30,734 bases of DNA from Pleurobrachia bachei (GCA_000695325.1 AVPN01000001.1:119136-149869), one strand, 5' to 3'. Positions 10,850-21,893 are shown, numbered from the stretch's first letter. Notes: generated from the letters alone by a model not told the origin. Program-made: numbers and translations.

Positions 10850-13235
10850 ATGGCACCAAAACGTCTCATTGATGTCCCTTACTCTTGCATCCACGGGCTG
10901 AGCGAAATTCTTGACACGTCTCATGGGGATCAGAACTGGAGAGCTCTTGCTGCAAAGCTTGGTATCTACTCTAACACCCAGATTTGTTCGTTTGGACTGC
11001 ATGAAAAGCAGATGGACGGCAGCCCCTCAAGGGCCCTTCTTAGTGACCTCTCGATGACTGGGACAAATGTTGATGAACTATTTACCATTTTGTTTAAACT
11101 GCGAAACAAGAAAGCCTTCGATTTTCTCAAGAAATCTGGACAAGTGTCTAAATCGTTGGCGGCAAGTCTAAAACTATCGGATGCACCAAACCGTGCTCCC
11201 CAGCCTAAACCGAGCGGTCTGACACGATCCATAATGCAGGGCCGACCAGAGATACCAGATTTCCCGTCAACGTCTAATGATATTAGCTTGTCGTATGTTG
11301 CCACTGCAGCCAAGGAGTCAATGACGGATGACATACTATTGGCGTTGAGGAACAAGGGACTTGTTGAGTTTAGTTACGAAGAGGTGTGTCACGCGACTAA
11401 TGACTTAAAAGAGTCTACCTCCAGTTGTAAACTTGGAATGGGATCATTCGGAACGGTCTACAAGGGTAACTTGAAAAACACCACATTCGCTATTAAAAAA
11501 CTGAACATCCAAAATGATATGCACGCGAGATCTGTTGGTTTAAAACAATTTGCAGTGGAAGTTCGCCGAAATAGGTTTATGGCTGTAGGTTTGGAGGACC
11601 TCAACCAGCCGATCTCCCTGGACCCCAAGGCACCTTGTTTGGTCTACTACTACATGGAGAAAGGCTCGCTGGCGAGTGCTCTGGCAGGTCCAGACTCCCA
11701 ATCCATGGCATGGGGGACAAGACTTCACATAGCAGAGGATATAGCCAAGGGTTTGGTTTACCTTCACACAGCCACGGACAAGCCTCTAATCCACAGAGAC
11801 CTCAAATCGGCTAACGTGCTACTTACTAACGAGTGTCAGGCCAAGATAGGAGATTTTGGGTTAGCTCGCCTTGGTAGTGATAACTCTACTGTCATGACTA
11901 ACCGGTTAGTCCCGTGTTACCCAATGTATTCAGGGCTCCGTCGTGCTCCAGTCTAAAGAACCAAGACTGATTGTTACAGTTATGGAGTGTTATTGTTGGA
12001 GCTGCTTACCAATCTGTGTGCATTTGATTCCAAACGGGTCCCTGTTGAAGCCCAATCTCTGGTTGGTTTGATTGACATGAAGTCCAATAAACCTCATGAT
12101 GTTGTTTCTAGAAAGGGAGCTCCGTGGCCAGTTGAGGTGGCATCGCGGTTCCTTGAAATTGCCATAACCTGCTCCCTAGACCATGATACTCGCCCTACCT
12201 CCTCCACCCTCCTCGACCAGATCACCAAGCTCAGAGAAGAGAGTATAGAGAACGGGAACTGGGTGCGTCCCTCTGCTCGAGCGGCTGTCGCACCACCAAA
12301 CCTACGGAAACCATGCACCAACCGCCGTACTATCCTGGTCCTAACGGGTAACACTCTACAAAGTGAGCTGATACAGGCACGGCTGATAAAGATCCTGGGC
12401 GGAGAAACAACAGCTAGTTCCATGCGGAAACTTCCTGATTCACAGTTTTACTTTGTGACACTATTCGATGCCATTGTGATTGTATGTAGCCCGGTGAGGG
12501 AGTTTGGGAAATGTCTCCAGGATTCTATAAACCGGTTTAATCCTCACCTCATACTAATGACGGGACTGTGTGATGGTGTTAGAGGCAGGGTAGGTTACAA
12601 TCTCACGGTGCATTTTGTAAAATGTTCACCCTTCTATGGACTATGAACCAATAGTCCACTGTTCTTCACTACCCCCTAGATGCCACTTTTCTTCACCACC
12701 ATGAACCATCCCCCTTCCCCCAGGTATCCCTGTGTGATCTGGTTGTGTGTGACGAGGTGCCCTTCAGTAGTATAACCTACACTCTGGCCGACTCAGTCCG
12801 GGATCTCCTGGCTCGGGTTGAGGGTAGTGGGGGTACACAATTGTGGAGGTTACCTGGTCTCCTCCCCCGACCCATGGATATACCAGCATCACAAGTTCTG
12901 TTGTGGATCACCAAACTTATACTGGAGATAAAGTCGGTTAGTTGCACTTTATACTGTTCGTTGAATTGGGTGTGTGTGGAATATGGATGGAGATAAGTGA
13001 TTAAACATCTCCCCAGTTCTTGGTAATAAACTCACTCTCCCCCCTACAGGTTGAGCCACTAAAATCAGATTTCCTCAACTCCATCGACTATGATCACAGT
13101 GCGGGGTACGATACACAGGGTTTCCTCCACAACATGGCCATCTACCACTCTCAGTACCCCTGCCTTCACAACATTAACATGGCCCTACTGTATGATGAAT
13201 CTAGAAATACCGTCTCAGTAGATCCAAACCTAGAG
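10850..13235 (+). CDS. Kinase array copy B: Death domain - IRAK/Pelle-like kinase - PNP-like domain, disrupted by two complement blocks
   Basis: This is the only copy with an N-terminal Death domain. I start at ATG 10850 (MAPKRLIDVPYSCIHGLSE). About residues 8-105 fit a Pelle/IRAK Death domain: NWRALAAKLGI, LLSDLSM, LFTILFKLRNKKAFDFL. A Pro/Ser-rich linker and the kinase follow, then the PNP-like part (first exon to 12589, then 12724-12936 and 13050-13235). Family role (known): Death-domain kinases act with MyD88/Tube-type adaptors downstream of Toll/IL-1 receptors. Oddities: bases 11564-11613 replace the alphaC/beta4 region (17 residues) with unrelated sequence, and 11909-11958 destroy the activation-loop end and bring a stop at 11954-11956. 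Both blocks are the plain complement of copy A. As written it is not a working kinase. If the blocks are artefactual, this is the best full-length model together with copy C's last exons. Confidence 0.5.
11564..11613. other. Complement block 1 (50 bases, unreversed complement of 8043-8092)
   Basis: Every one of the 50 bases is the Watson-Crick partner of the base at the same relative position in copy A, read in the same direction. The flanks align normally to copy A, apart from one mismatch at 11563. An inversion would give the reverse complement, which does not match. Confidence 0.5.
11909..11958. other. Complement block 2 (50 bases, unreversed complement of 8388-8437)
   Basis: Same pattern as block 1, 345 bases downstream start to start, again exactly 50 bases with no exception. 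The base after it (11959) differs from copy A. Its left edge corresponds to the exact base where copy C begins (13271). Confidence 0.5.
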
Positions 13236-13270
13236 GTAAAGAAACATCTGGATGGGTTTGCCATTTGTTG

Positions 13271-15203
13271 CAGGGCACAATGGGTTACATAAGTCCCGAG
13301 GCAGCACGAGGTCAGATTTCCACCAAGACTGATTGTTACAGTTATGGAGTGTTATTGTTGGAGATGCTTACCAATCTATGTGCATTTGATTCCAAACGGG
13401 TCCCTGTTGAAGCCCAGTCTCTGGTTGGTTTGATTGACATGAAGTCCAATAAACCTCATGATGTCGTGTCTAGAAAGGGAGCTCCGTGGCCAGTTGAGGT
13501 GGCATCGCGGTTCCTAGAAATTGCCATAACCTGCTCCCTGGACCACGATACCCGGCCTACCTCCTCCACCCTCCTCGACCAGATCACCAAGCTCAGAGAG
13601 GAGAGTATAGAGGACGGGAACTGGGTGCGTCCCTCTGCTCGAGCGGCTGTAGCACCTCCAAATCTACGGAAACCCTGCACCAACCGCCGTACCATCCTGG
13701 TCCTAACGGGTAACACCCTTCAAAGTGAGCTGATCCAGGCACGGCTAATAAAGATCCTGGGCGGAGAAACAACAGCTAGTTCCATGCGGAAACTTCCTGA
13801 TTCACAGTTTTACTTTGTGACACTATTCGATGCCATTGTGATTGTATGTAGCCCGGTGAGGGAGTTTGGGAAATGTCTCCAGGATTCTATAAACCGGTTT
13901 AATCCTCACCTCATACTAATGACGGGACTGTGTGATGGTGTTAGAGGCAGGGTAGGTTACAATCTCACGGTGCATTTTGTAAAATGTTCACCCTTCTATG
14001 GACTATGAACCAATAGTCCACTGTTCTTCACTACCCCCTAGATGCCCCTTTTCTTCACCACCATGAACCCTCCCCCCTCCCTCCCCAGGTATCCCTGTGT
14101 GATCTGGTTGTGTGTGACGAGGTGCCCTTCAGTAGTATAACCTACACTCTGGCCGACTCAGTCCGGGATCTCCTGGCTCGGGTTGAGGGTAGTGGGGGTA
14201 CACAATTGTGGAGGTTACCTGGTCTCCTCCCCCGACCCATGGATATACCAGCATCACAAGTTCTGTTGTGGATCACCAAACTTATACTGGAGATAAAGTC
14301 GGTTAGTTGCACTTTATACTGTTCGTTGAATTGGGTGTGTGTGGAATATGGATGGAGATAAGTGATTAAACATCTCCCCAGTTCTTGGTAATAAACTCAC
14401 TCTCCCCCCTACAGGTTGAGCCACTAAAATCAGATTTCCTCAACTCCATCGACTATGATCACAGTGCGGGGTACGATACACAGGGTTTCCTCCACAATAT
14501 GGCCATCTACCACTCTCAGTATCCCTGCCTTCACAACATCAACATGGCTTTATTGTATGATGAATCTAGAAATACCGTCTCAGTAGATCCAAACCTAGAG
14601 GTAAAGAAACATCTGGATGGGTTTGCCATTTGTTGGTTAACTAAATTATAACTAGTTACTCACATCTTAGTCCCAGTGTGTAACCATCTCTCTCTCCCCA
14701 GGCTGCAGTAATGTCTACTGAAGATGTCTCGCTGAGAAAGCGCCGGCTAACTCCAACACTAAGGCGTGGTGTTGTGTCTCCTGTGGATCTACCTTATGAA
14801 ACTGGTACAGCCTTCCACCGGTCCGCTCTATGTCCAGAGGTAATAGCAATTCTTAAACCCCTCATTCCTTACTTGATGTGTGAAGAGATGCTGCCGAAAG
14901 ACGAAAGTGCTCTTGAACAGTGTTTCATAAATTGATCTAAATTTCGTAATCAGTAGTTAGTAATTATTTCAGTAATTCCAGTGCTACTGACATATTTTCC
15001 CTATATCGTTTCAGAGGGTGTTGGGAAGTGACACCGAGACTGTGGAGTTATATCGAACTTGCTCTCTCTCAGGGACACCATGTCTCTCTCTAAAAGCTGT
15101 GTTCCGATTTGCTGATCCTTATGAAGATTCACGTTACAACGGACTTGCGATGGAAATGTGTGCTTTAGGGGTGGCCCAATTTATCGGCACATATCTCTCA
15201 TGA
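13271..15203 (+). CDS. Kinase array copy C: kinase C-lobe plus complete PNP-like domain
   Basis: Begins abruptly in the activation loop (QGTMGYISPEAARG) and is near-identical to copy A from there on. Exons: 13271-13951, 14089-14301, 14415-14600, 14702-14839, 15015-15203 (stop TGA 15201-15203), all phase 0. It supplies the 3' end missing in A and B: AAVMSTEDVSLRKRRLTP, then RVLGSDTETVELYRTCSL, then CLSLKAVFRFADPYED and LAMEMCALGVAQFIG. The last pieces resemble the end of PNP/MTAN folds, where a beta strand leads into the catalytic Asp and a helix carries a conserved Glu (here AME). The Asp position reads Arg in VFRFAD. The cag at 13271-13273 could act as a splice acceptor, so copy B exon 13050-13235 could join C in frame. 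It has no start of its own and is a partial copy unless transcribed from B. Confidence 0.5.
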
Positions 15204-15804
15204 TAGAGATATGAGAGGGCACATCGTATATTATTTTGGCGTGGTTTTACATGCTATTTTCCTCTTTCTACCAAAACAATTCCTTTACACAACTGACAAG
15301 CACACAGTTTATTATTTTATGGAAAAGAACTGCGTTGCTGAGTTGTACGATAAACGCTACATTTATTTTTTTACAATTTCACAATTAATGCGGGTTTTAA
15401 TTTCGTTGTGTTTCCCCTCCCAGTTCCAATTAATAATTTCCCTGAAGAGCTTCCCTCTCTCTGTAAGAAAGAGACACATTATATAAAAGAGATACACACA
15501 CATACACACACACAGTGGTAATTTTGAGGGGGGTAGGGTGACATAGGGTAGATCAACACATGTTTGGATCACATGGGGTAGTTCCTAGGGTAAACCTATG
15601 CAAAAAATACGTTTCCACATGGTTTCAAGGCTCTAGGTTGAAAGGTTACGGAGATATCGGCGAATCATTATGGTGCTAGAAAATTTTTTCCTTCAAAACA
15701 GAAGTTTAGGTAGTCACTCCGGACTATTTTTTGACGAGAAATCGATTGCTGATAAAATTAAGTCGATTTTTGAAAAGGAAAGGGGTCAAAACGCGTTTTT
15801 TTCT
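15204..15804 (+). other. 3' flank of copy C, no gene seen
   Basis: 15204-15490 is probable 3' UTR/flank; it is clearly related to the flank of copy D at 16890-17200. After a CA-rich run near 15495-15515, the sequence to 15804 matches nothing else I see in the window. It ends in AT-rich bases directly fused to copy D. Confidence 0.5.
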
Positions 15805-16889
15805 GGCCGATTCAGTACGGGATCTCCTGGCTCGGGTAGAGGGGTGTGGGGGTACACAATTGTGGAGATTACCTGGCCTCCTCCCCCGACCCATGGATAT
15901 ACCAGCATCACAAGTTCTGTTGTGGATCACCAAACTTATACTGGAGATAAAGTCGGTTAGTTGCACTTTATACTGTTCGTAGAATTGGGTGTGTGTGGAA
16001 TATGGATGGAGATAAGTGATTAAACATCTCCCCAGTGCAGTTCTTGGTAATAAATTCCCCCTCCCCCCTACAGGTTGAGCCGCTAAAATCAGATTTCCTC
16101 AACTCCATTGACTATGATCACAGTGCGGGGTACGATACACAGGGTTTCCTCCACAACATGGCCATCTACCACTCTCAGTACCCCTGCCTTCACAACATTA
16201 ACATGGCCCTACTGTATGATGAATCTAGAAATACCGTCTCAGTTGATCCAAATCTAGAGGTAAAGAGGGGGTAAAGATAGCTGTTACGGGCTGTTATATC
16301 TAGGTTTGTCGGTTGTTGGTTATCTAAGTGGTTATCTAAGTTATGACTACTAACATCCCTCCCAGTGTGTCCCAGTCTGTAACCACATCTCCCCCCCCCC
16401 AGGCTGCAATAATGTCTACTGAAGATGTCTCGCTGAGAAAGCGCCGGCTAACTCCAACACTAAGGCGGGGTGTTGTGTCTCCTGTAGATCTGCCTTATGA
16501 AACTGGTACAGCGTTCCACCGGTCCGCTCTATGTCCAGAGGTAATAGATTTTCTTAAACCCCTCATTTGTTAACTAGCTAGACCCTGTTTCTCGCACCAC
16601 GGAGGGTTAGAACATAAAAAATTAAACCTTAATTATCCTGAATTTCGTAATGCTGTCAGTAATTCCACAAATTACAAAATAATATTGACTATTGTTTCAG
16701 AGGGTGTTGGGAAGTGATACAGAGACTGTGGAACTGTATCGAACATGCTCTCTCTCAGGGACACCCTGTCTCTCTCTAAAAGCTGTGTTCCGATTTGCTG
16801 ATCCTTATGAAGATTCACGTTACAATGGACTTGCAATGGAAATGTGTGCTTTAGGGGTGGCCCAATTCATCGGCACATATCTCTCCTAA
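15805..16889 (+). pseudogene. Kinase array copy D: 5'-truncated PNP-like remnant
   Basis: Contains only the distal PNP part. It starts mid-exon at about 15805 (LADSVRDLLARVEGCGG) and runs to 15955, followed by exons 16074-16259, 16403-16540 and 16701-16889 (stop TAA). Splice signals and frame are intact and the coding sequence is close to copy C, but introns and flank differ more, so D is an older or separate paralogue. An open frame runs from ATG 15731 into the first piece, with unrelated upstream residues. Without kinase or Death domain it is probably a remnant; expression as a stand-alone PNP-like protein is possible but unsupported. Confidence 0.5.
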
Positions 16890-17238
16890 TGTAGAGATAT
16901 GAGAGGGAGTGTGATATATTATTCTGGCGTGGTTTTACATGCTATTTTCCTCTTTCTACCAAAACAATTCCTTTACACAATTGACGAGCACACAGTTTAT
17001 TATTTTATGGAAAAGAACTGAGTTGCTGAGTTGTACGATAAACGCTACATTTATTTTTTACAATTTCACAATTAATGCGGGACATGGTTTTATTTTAGTT
17101 GTTCCCCTCCCAGTTCCAATTAATAATTTCCCTGAAGAGCTTCCCTCTTTCTGTAACAAAGAGACACATTATATAACGGAGATACATACACACACACATA
17201 CATGTGTCATATAATTGATGACGTTACACATTGAGATA
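16890..17238 (+). other. 3' flank of copy D
   Basis: Related to 15204-15490 and AT-rich, with a CA repeat near 17186-17203. It probably holds the 3' UTR of copy D. No gene seen. Confidence 0.5.
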
Positions 17239-17240
17239 TA

Positions 17241-18203
17241 CCGCGTGGGCCAATAAAAAGGGAGGGTCTGAAATCTTATATTTCTCGGGCACCTTAATTC
17301 CAATGGTTCTGAAATTTTGACACAATGTTCTTGAGCTTATGCCGAATATGTGTACAGAGTTTCAAGTTCAAAAATGCAGAAATTCATTAATGAACCTAAA
17401 TTCCAGTTTTTTCAGTTAATTGAAGGTTTTCCCATGTTCCAAGTTAATTTGGATCGCAAAATTGCAGCCAGTCCATAGTGTCAATGGCAATCTGAAATTT
17501 CATTGAAAATGAACAAAGTTTAGTGGGTGAAATTAATGAATTAAAAATGTTCATTTTTTCAAAAAATATATTTTTGCTGAAAATGAGAGATTTGCACAGT
17601 AGAGATGAAATTAAAAGCTAACGGGGTTATGCTTTAATCATTTACGTTCACTCGGGCATGAAAAACTGTTGAATTTAAAAAAAGTTAACTTTTTCGATTT
17701 TTTTTAAATTTTCGATTTATCGTTAGTTACTGCATAAATTAACATTTAACCGATAGTTCATTAACAGACCATTACTTGAGACATTAGTAAATCGAAACCT
17801 TGCCTATGAAAGCTTGCTAATACTGATACTGATTGGAAACAACAAGCGTCATGCGACCTCCATGCAAGCAACAAGAAATGTAACCAGGGTGTGACAAAAT
17901 CTTTTTAGCAAGATTGCAATATGTCTCCAATTCCCTTTGGTGTACCCAGTACCACATATCCGGCGTAATGTGCAAAGGAGGTGCCTGGAAAACGAAAAAA
18001 AAACATGGAATAGAGAACACCTACATTGGCTTAAAAACAGAAATTTAGGTTCATTAATGAATTTCTGCATTTTTGAACTTGAAACTCTGTACACATATTT
18101 GGCATAAGCTCAAGAACATTGTGTCAAAATTTCAGAACAATTGGAATTACGGTGCCCGAGAAATCTAAGATTTCAGACCCTCCCTTTTTATTGGCCCACG
18201 CGG
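17241..18203. mobile_element. Non-autonomous DNA transposon with long terminal inverted repeats
   Basis: 963 bp. The left arm 17241-17404 and right arm 18040-18203 are inverted copies of about 164 bp with only a handful of mismatches. Both ends begin ccgcgtgggccaataaaaag. Each is flanked by TA (17239-17240, 18204-18205), the likely target-site duplication, as in Tc1/mariner-type elements. The roughly 635-bp AT-rich interior has no recognisable transposase, so it is a large MITE-like element or deletion derivative. The high arm identity suggests a fairly recent insertion. It sits between the kinase array and PMPCB. Confidence 0.5.
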
Positions 18204-18205
18204 TA

Positions 18206-18773
18206 GAGACGCCTGATATAACGTACATAATTAGTATCTCTGTAGCCGGAATATCCTGATGTAAATTTTATCATATTTAATGAAAAATGGTTAATTATAC
18301 TGAAAAATGATATCAAAAGTTGAAAGAGAGTGAGGGATAGAAAGAGAGCTACGGCATGAGGTAATGTACACAGAGAACAGTTCTATAGTTATAGTGGGAG
18401 AGCAAGAGCAGCTAGAGACAGAGAGAGAGAGAGAGAGACAGAGAGATATTTGTAGAGACTAGACAGAGACTGAGAGGCATAGAGATAGATACCATAGAGT
18501 AGAGAGATATTTTAGAAAGCATTCGCAGTAACATTTACTATGACTGAACCGATCTGACCATTCCAATTATGATTACTCATCATGATTACTGTAAAATGTC
18601 GTCAACAACATCTCACCAATCAACAAACTCGAATAATAAACCCTCCAATAATTGCACCCTACCTCTCCTACCCATCCTCTCCTGGGCCTACCCACCACTA
18701 ACCAGGAATCACCAATAATTATACGCCCTTTCATAACCATTTTACTAAACTGGAATCACCACTTATTTCCAGG
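18206..18773 (+). promoter_or_regulatory. Upstream region of PMPCB
   Basis: Holds a GA-rich simple-sequence stretch (about 18325-18505) and then AT-rich sequence. The ATG at 18774 directly follows ttatttccagg, which looks like a splice acceptor, so a non-coding 5' exon may lie in this interval. No core promoter element is certain. Confidence 0.5.
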
Positions 18774-19794
18774 ATGTCTCGGTTACCTAATCTGGTCCGA
18801 CCGGTTCGGAGTCTGTTAGGGAGCAGAAGTGGCAGCACCGCAGTCGCCCCCATTGTCACTTCCGATTCATTCAAGAAGGTAAGACATTAGAGGAGGGAGA
18901 TAGTGAGATAGATATTGACAGATAGAGAGGGAGAGAGAGTGGGCAGAGAATTAGCGACTCTCTAATAGAGAGATATCTTAACTAATAGCCCAGCAATTAC
19001 CGATTACACAAGTCAAGTACTTCCTCTAATCTCTCTCTAAGTGGGGGTGGTGATTCACCACCGCTTGTCTCATCTGCCATCCGGGAAAAGTTGTATAATA
19101 TTCATGGATAACCGTAACAATATTATCTTTCTTTTTATGTCACAGTTCTTGCTCTCCCTCACTGTCAGATCTCACCACTCCTTAACAGTCTACTGCACAG
19201 TGCACTCCTTCACAATAAATTCCTAAATTTCCCCACATGCACACTCCCTAAACTCCTTCACCCCACATCTCCCTGTAACACCCTAACACCCTTTCAGTCC
19301 CTTCTGAACATCAACCCCACTGAAGTGACCCGACTAGACAATGGGTTGATGGTGTGTAGTGAGTACATTGACACCCCTACTGCAACCGTCGGTATGTGGA
19401 TCAATGCTGGTACCCGGTGGGAGAATGATCATAATAACGGTGTCGCACACTTCTTGGAACATCTCGTTTTTAAGGTACGGGAATTGAGATAAAGTAAATA
19501 AGTTTGTACTTTGTAATAATACGTGTTAATACGAGTGATCTTAATTCTTGAGGCTTGGGCATTTGATGTTGGACGGTCATTGCTTAACCGCATAAAAACA
19601 TGTGGTTTACGACAAGTCAGGAATGATGCAATAAAGTAAATAAGTTTGTACTTTGTAATAATACGTGTTAATACGAGTGATCTTGAGGCTTGGGCATTTG
19701 ATATTGGCCGGTCATTGCTTAACCGCATAAAAACATGTGGTTTACAAGTCAGGAATGATGCAATGCCGGATGTGTTTTATCTCACACTTACTCT

Positions 19795-19837
<43 letters not shown>

Positions 19838-21893
19838 ATTTCTCTCTCAGGGCACCTCAAACCGAAGTCAACACGATTTGGAACTCGAAGTAGAGAATAT
19901 GGGAGCTCATCTCAATGCGTATACCTCTCGGGAACAGACAGTCTATTATGCTAAATGTTTTGCCAAAGACGTTGATAGGTCGATGGATATTCTGGCTGAT
20001 ATCCTTCAGAACCCTAAATTGGATGAGGGGGCTATCGACAGAGAGAAACATGTCATTCTCCGTGAGGCGCAGGTATGTTTTAAAACTCGGAGCAGTTTTC
20101 GAAGTAGATGCAGAGGGGGTGATCCGTTCTAGAAGTGAGATGAGCAGGCGCGGACGCCGCACCAGAGTCCCAAATGCTAATGTCTGTGGTTGCTGGCGCG
20201 TTGAATCGCGCGCCAAGCAACAAGCCGCGCATTCAGAGTGAGGTCACTATGCCAGGGTTTCCGTGTGTGTCATGATAGGCTGGCGAGCTGTTTCAATTCA
20301 GTCAGAGCAGGATACATCCCGGATACGATCTAATGACAATTTGAAATACCAGGAAGTTGAGACGAATCTGCAGGAAGTGATTTTCGATCATCTCCACGCC
20401 ATCGCCTACCAGGGAACACCCCTATCTTACAACATTCTGGGACCCAGCCATAATATCAAGACAATGACAAGGTATGTTATCTGTAAGATACCTCCTAGTT
20501 TTTACCTCTGTTGGACAGACCCTATGAACTAAACATCGATATAATGGTTCTAAATCAATAAATTGCCATCTGAACAACTCCCCCTCTCCCCCATTCAGGG
20601 ACATGCTACAGGACTACATCACCAAGCACTATCAACCCAACCAGATCTACCTGTCCGCTGCTGGTGGGGTAGACCATGCTGAACTTGTGAAACTGGCTGA
20701 GAAACATTTCGGGGGAATGCAGAACGGTCCTGTAACTTCTGATGTTGAATTCAGCCCCGCCCGATACACCGGATCTTTGGTGAGTGTGGGGGAACAACAC
20801 CAGTTAAATAGCTGGTATCTGCCGGCGGCTTCCAAATGAACCCCATCGTTCCCCCTTCTCTAAACTAACCCCCTCGTTCCCCACTAGATGAATTACAGGG
20901 ATGATGCTATTGGTCTGGCTCATGTCGCCATTGCTGTTGAGGGAGCCTCCTGGACTAACCCAGACTACTTTGCTCTCATGATTGCCAACACGGTGAGTGG
21001 TTGTTATAGAGGGTCATACTGCAGTCTACATGAGAGGGTAGTCTTGTGAAACAATTAGGGAGATGGTTGAGTGTGTGGTATAACTCCTCTCAACTAGTCT
21101 GACCTTATTCCCCCAGCTGGTTGGTAGCTGGAGCCGGGCCCAGGGTGGAGGCAAGACGGTGCCCAGCAAGCTAGCGAGGAAGATGTATGAGCAGGGTAAA
21201 CCCCAATCATACATGTCATTCAACACCTGCTACAAGGATACCGGACTTTGGGGTAAGTGGACAAAACACCCTCCCCCCCCCCAACAATTGATAACCGTAT
21301 AAAACAATCCTGAATCGGTTCAGTGGTAGATTTGGTGGTAGGTAGTTCATCCATTATATCTGACGTTATCTAACCTGTACCTCCCCAGGTGCCTACGGTG
21401 TGTGCGAGCGACAGGACGATGCTGTTCGAATCTTCTGTGATACCATTCTGGGAGAATGGAGGCGACTATTCCGAGCTGTATCGCCTGGTGAGGTCCAGCG
21501 AGCCAAGAATATGCTGAAAACAATGATGTTGTCTCAATGTGATGGTACTACAGCGGTGTGCGAGGATATCGGACGACAGATGCTCACCTACGGTCGACGT
21601 ATTCCCCTTGCTGAGATTGATGCTAGGATTGAGGCTGTTACTCCCTCCGTCCTGAAAAGGGTCATGGGAGAGTATGTGTACGATCGGGATCCCGTTGTTG
21701 TTGGACTTGGTAAGTTTTGTGTTTTCACGAGGGAGGGGTGAAGTGCAGTATACCAAGGGTATTTATTTAGTGTTCCTTTCGATCTCCAACCCCATGTCAC
21801 CCCTTTTAACATTCCACTCTTCCCCCAGGTTCAACGGAAGGTCTACCTGACTACGGCCTCATGAAAACCCTAATGAGCAGCCCCCTCGATTAG
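18774..21893 (+). CDS. PMPCB: Mitochondrial processing peptidase, beta subunit
   Basis: Catalytic subunit of the matrix enzyme that removes targeting peptides from imported precursors; works as a heterodimer with the alpha subunit (known). Exons: 18774-18878, 19298-19474, 19851-20072, 20353-20471, 20599-20779, 20888-20992, 21117-21252, 21389-21709, 21829-21893 (TAG), phases consistent. The start [18 protein letters not shown] is Arg-rich without acidic residues, a typical mitochondrial presequence. The inverse zinc motif HFLEH is followed by the distal glutamate in [11 protein letters not shown]. Strong family matches include [55 protein letters not shown] and HVAIAVEG. The intact HFLEH and the beta-type sequence argue against UQCRC1 and the alpha subunit. 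The gene looks complete, ending [12 protein letters not shown]. Confidence 0.5.
19489..19760. repeat. Imperfect tandem repeat in PMPCB intron 2
   Basis: Two copies, 19489-19630 and 19631-about 19760, start ataaagtaaataagtttgta. The second lacks a few bases in two places. It is intronic and followed by a CT-rich tract (19795-19850) leading into the exon 3 acceptor. Confidence 0.5.
20073..20352 (+). other. PMPCB intron 3 with CpG-rich block
   Basis: Unlike the other introns it contains a CpG-dense piece (about 20140-20245, with ggcgcg/cgcgcc strings). Its composition differs from the surroundings, suggesting inserted repeat DNA, but I find no terminal repeats, RNA gene boxes or coding sequence. 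Confidence 0.5.

Noticed and set aside
11564-11958. Ordinary small inversions in copy B
   Set aside because: Inversions give the reverse complement. The blocks match copy A only when complemented base by base in the same direction.
17817-18094. Minus-strand ORFs inside the inverted-repeat transposon
   Set aside because: Short, and no transposase motif visible.
19737-20132. 131-residue ORF starting upstream of PMPCB exon 3
   Set aside because: The start lies in the intronic repeat and CT tract; only the part from 19851 to 20072 is the real exon.
20110-20300. tRNA-like or SINE element in PMPCB intron 3
   Set aside because: CpG-rich block, but no convincing A and B boxes or tail.
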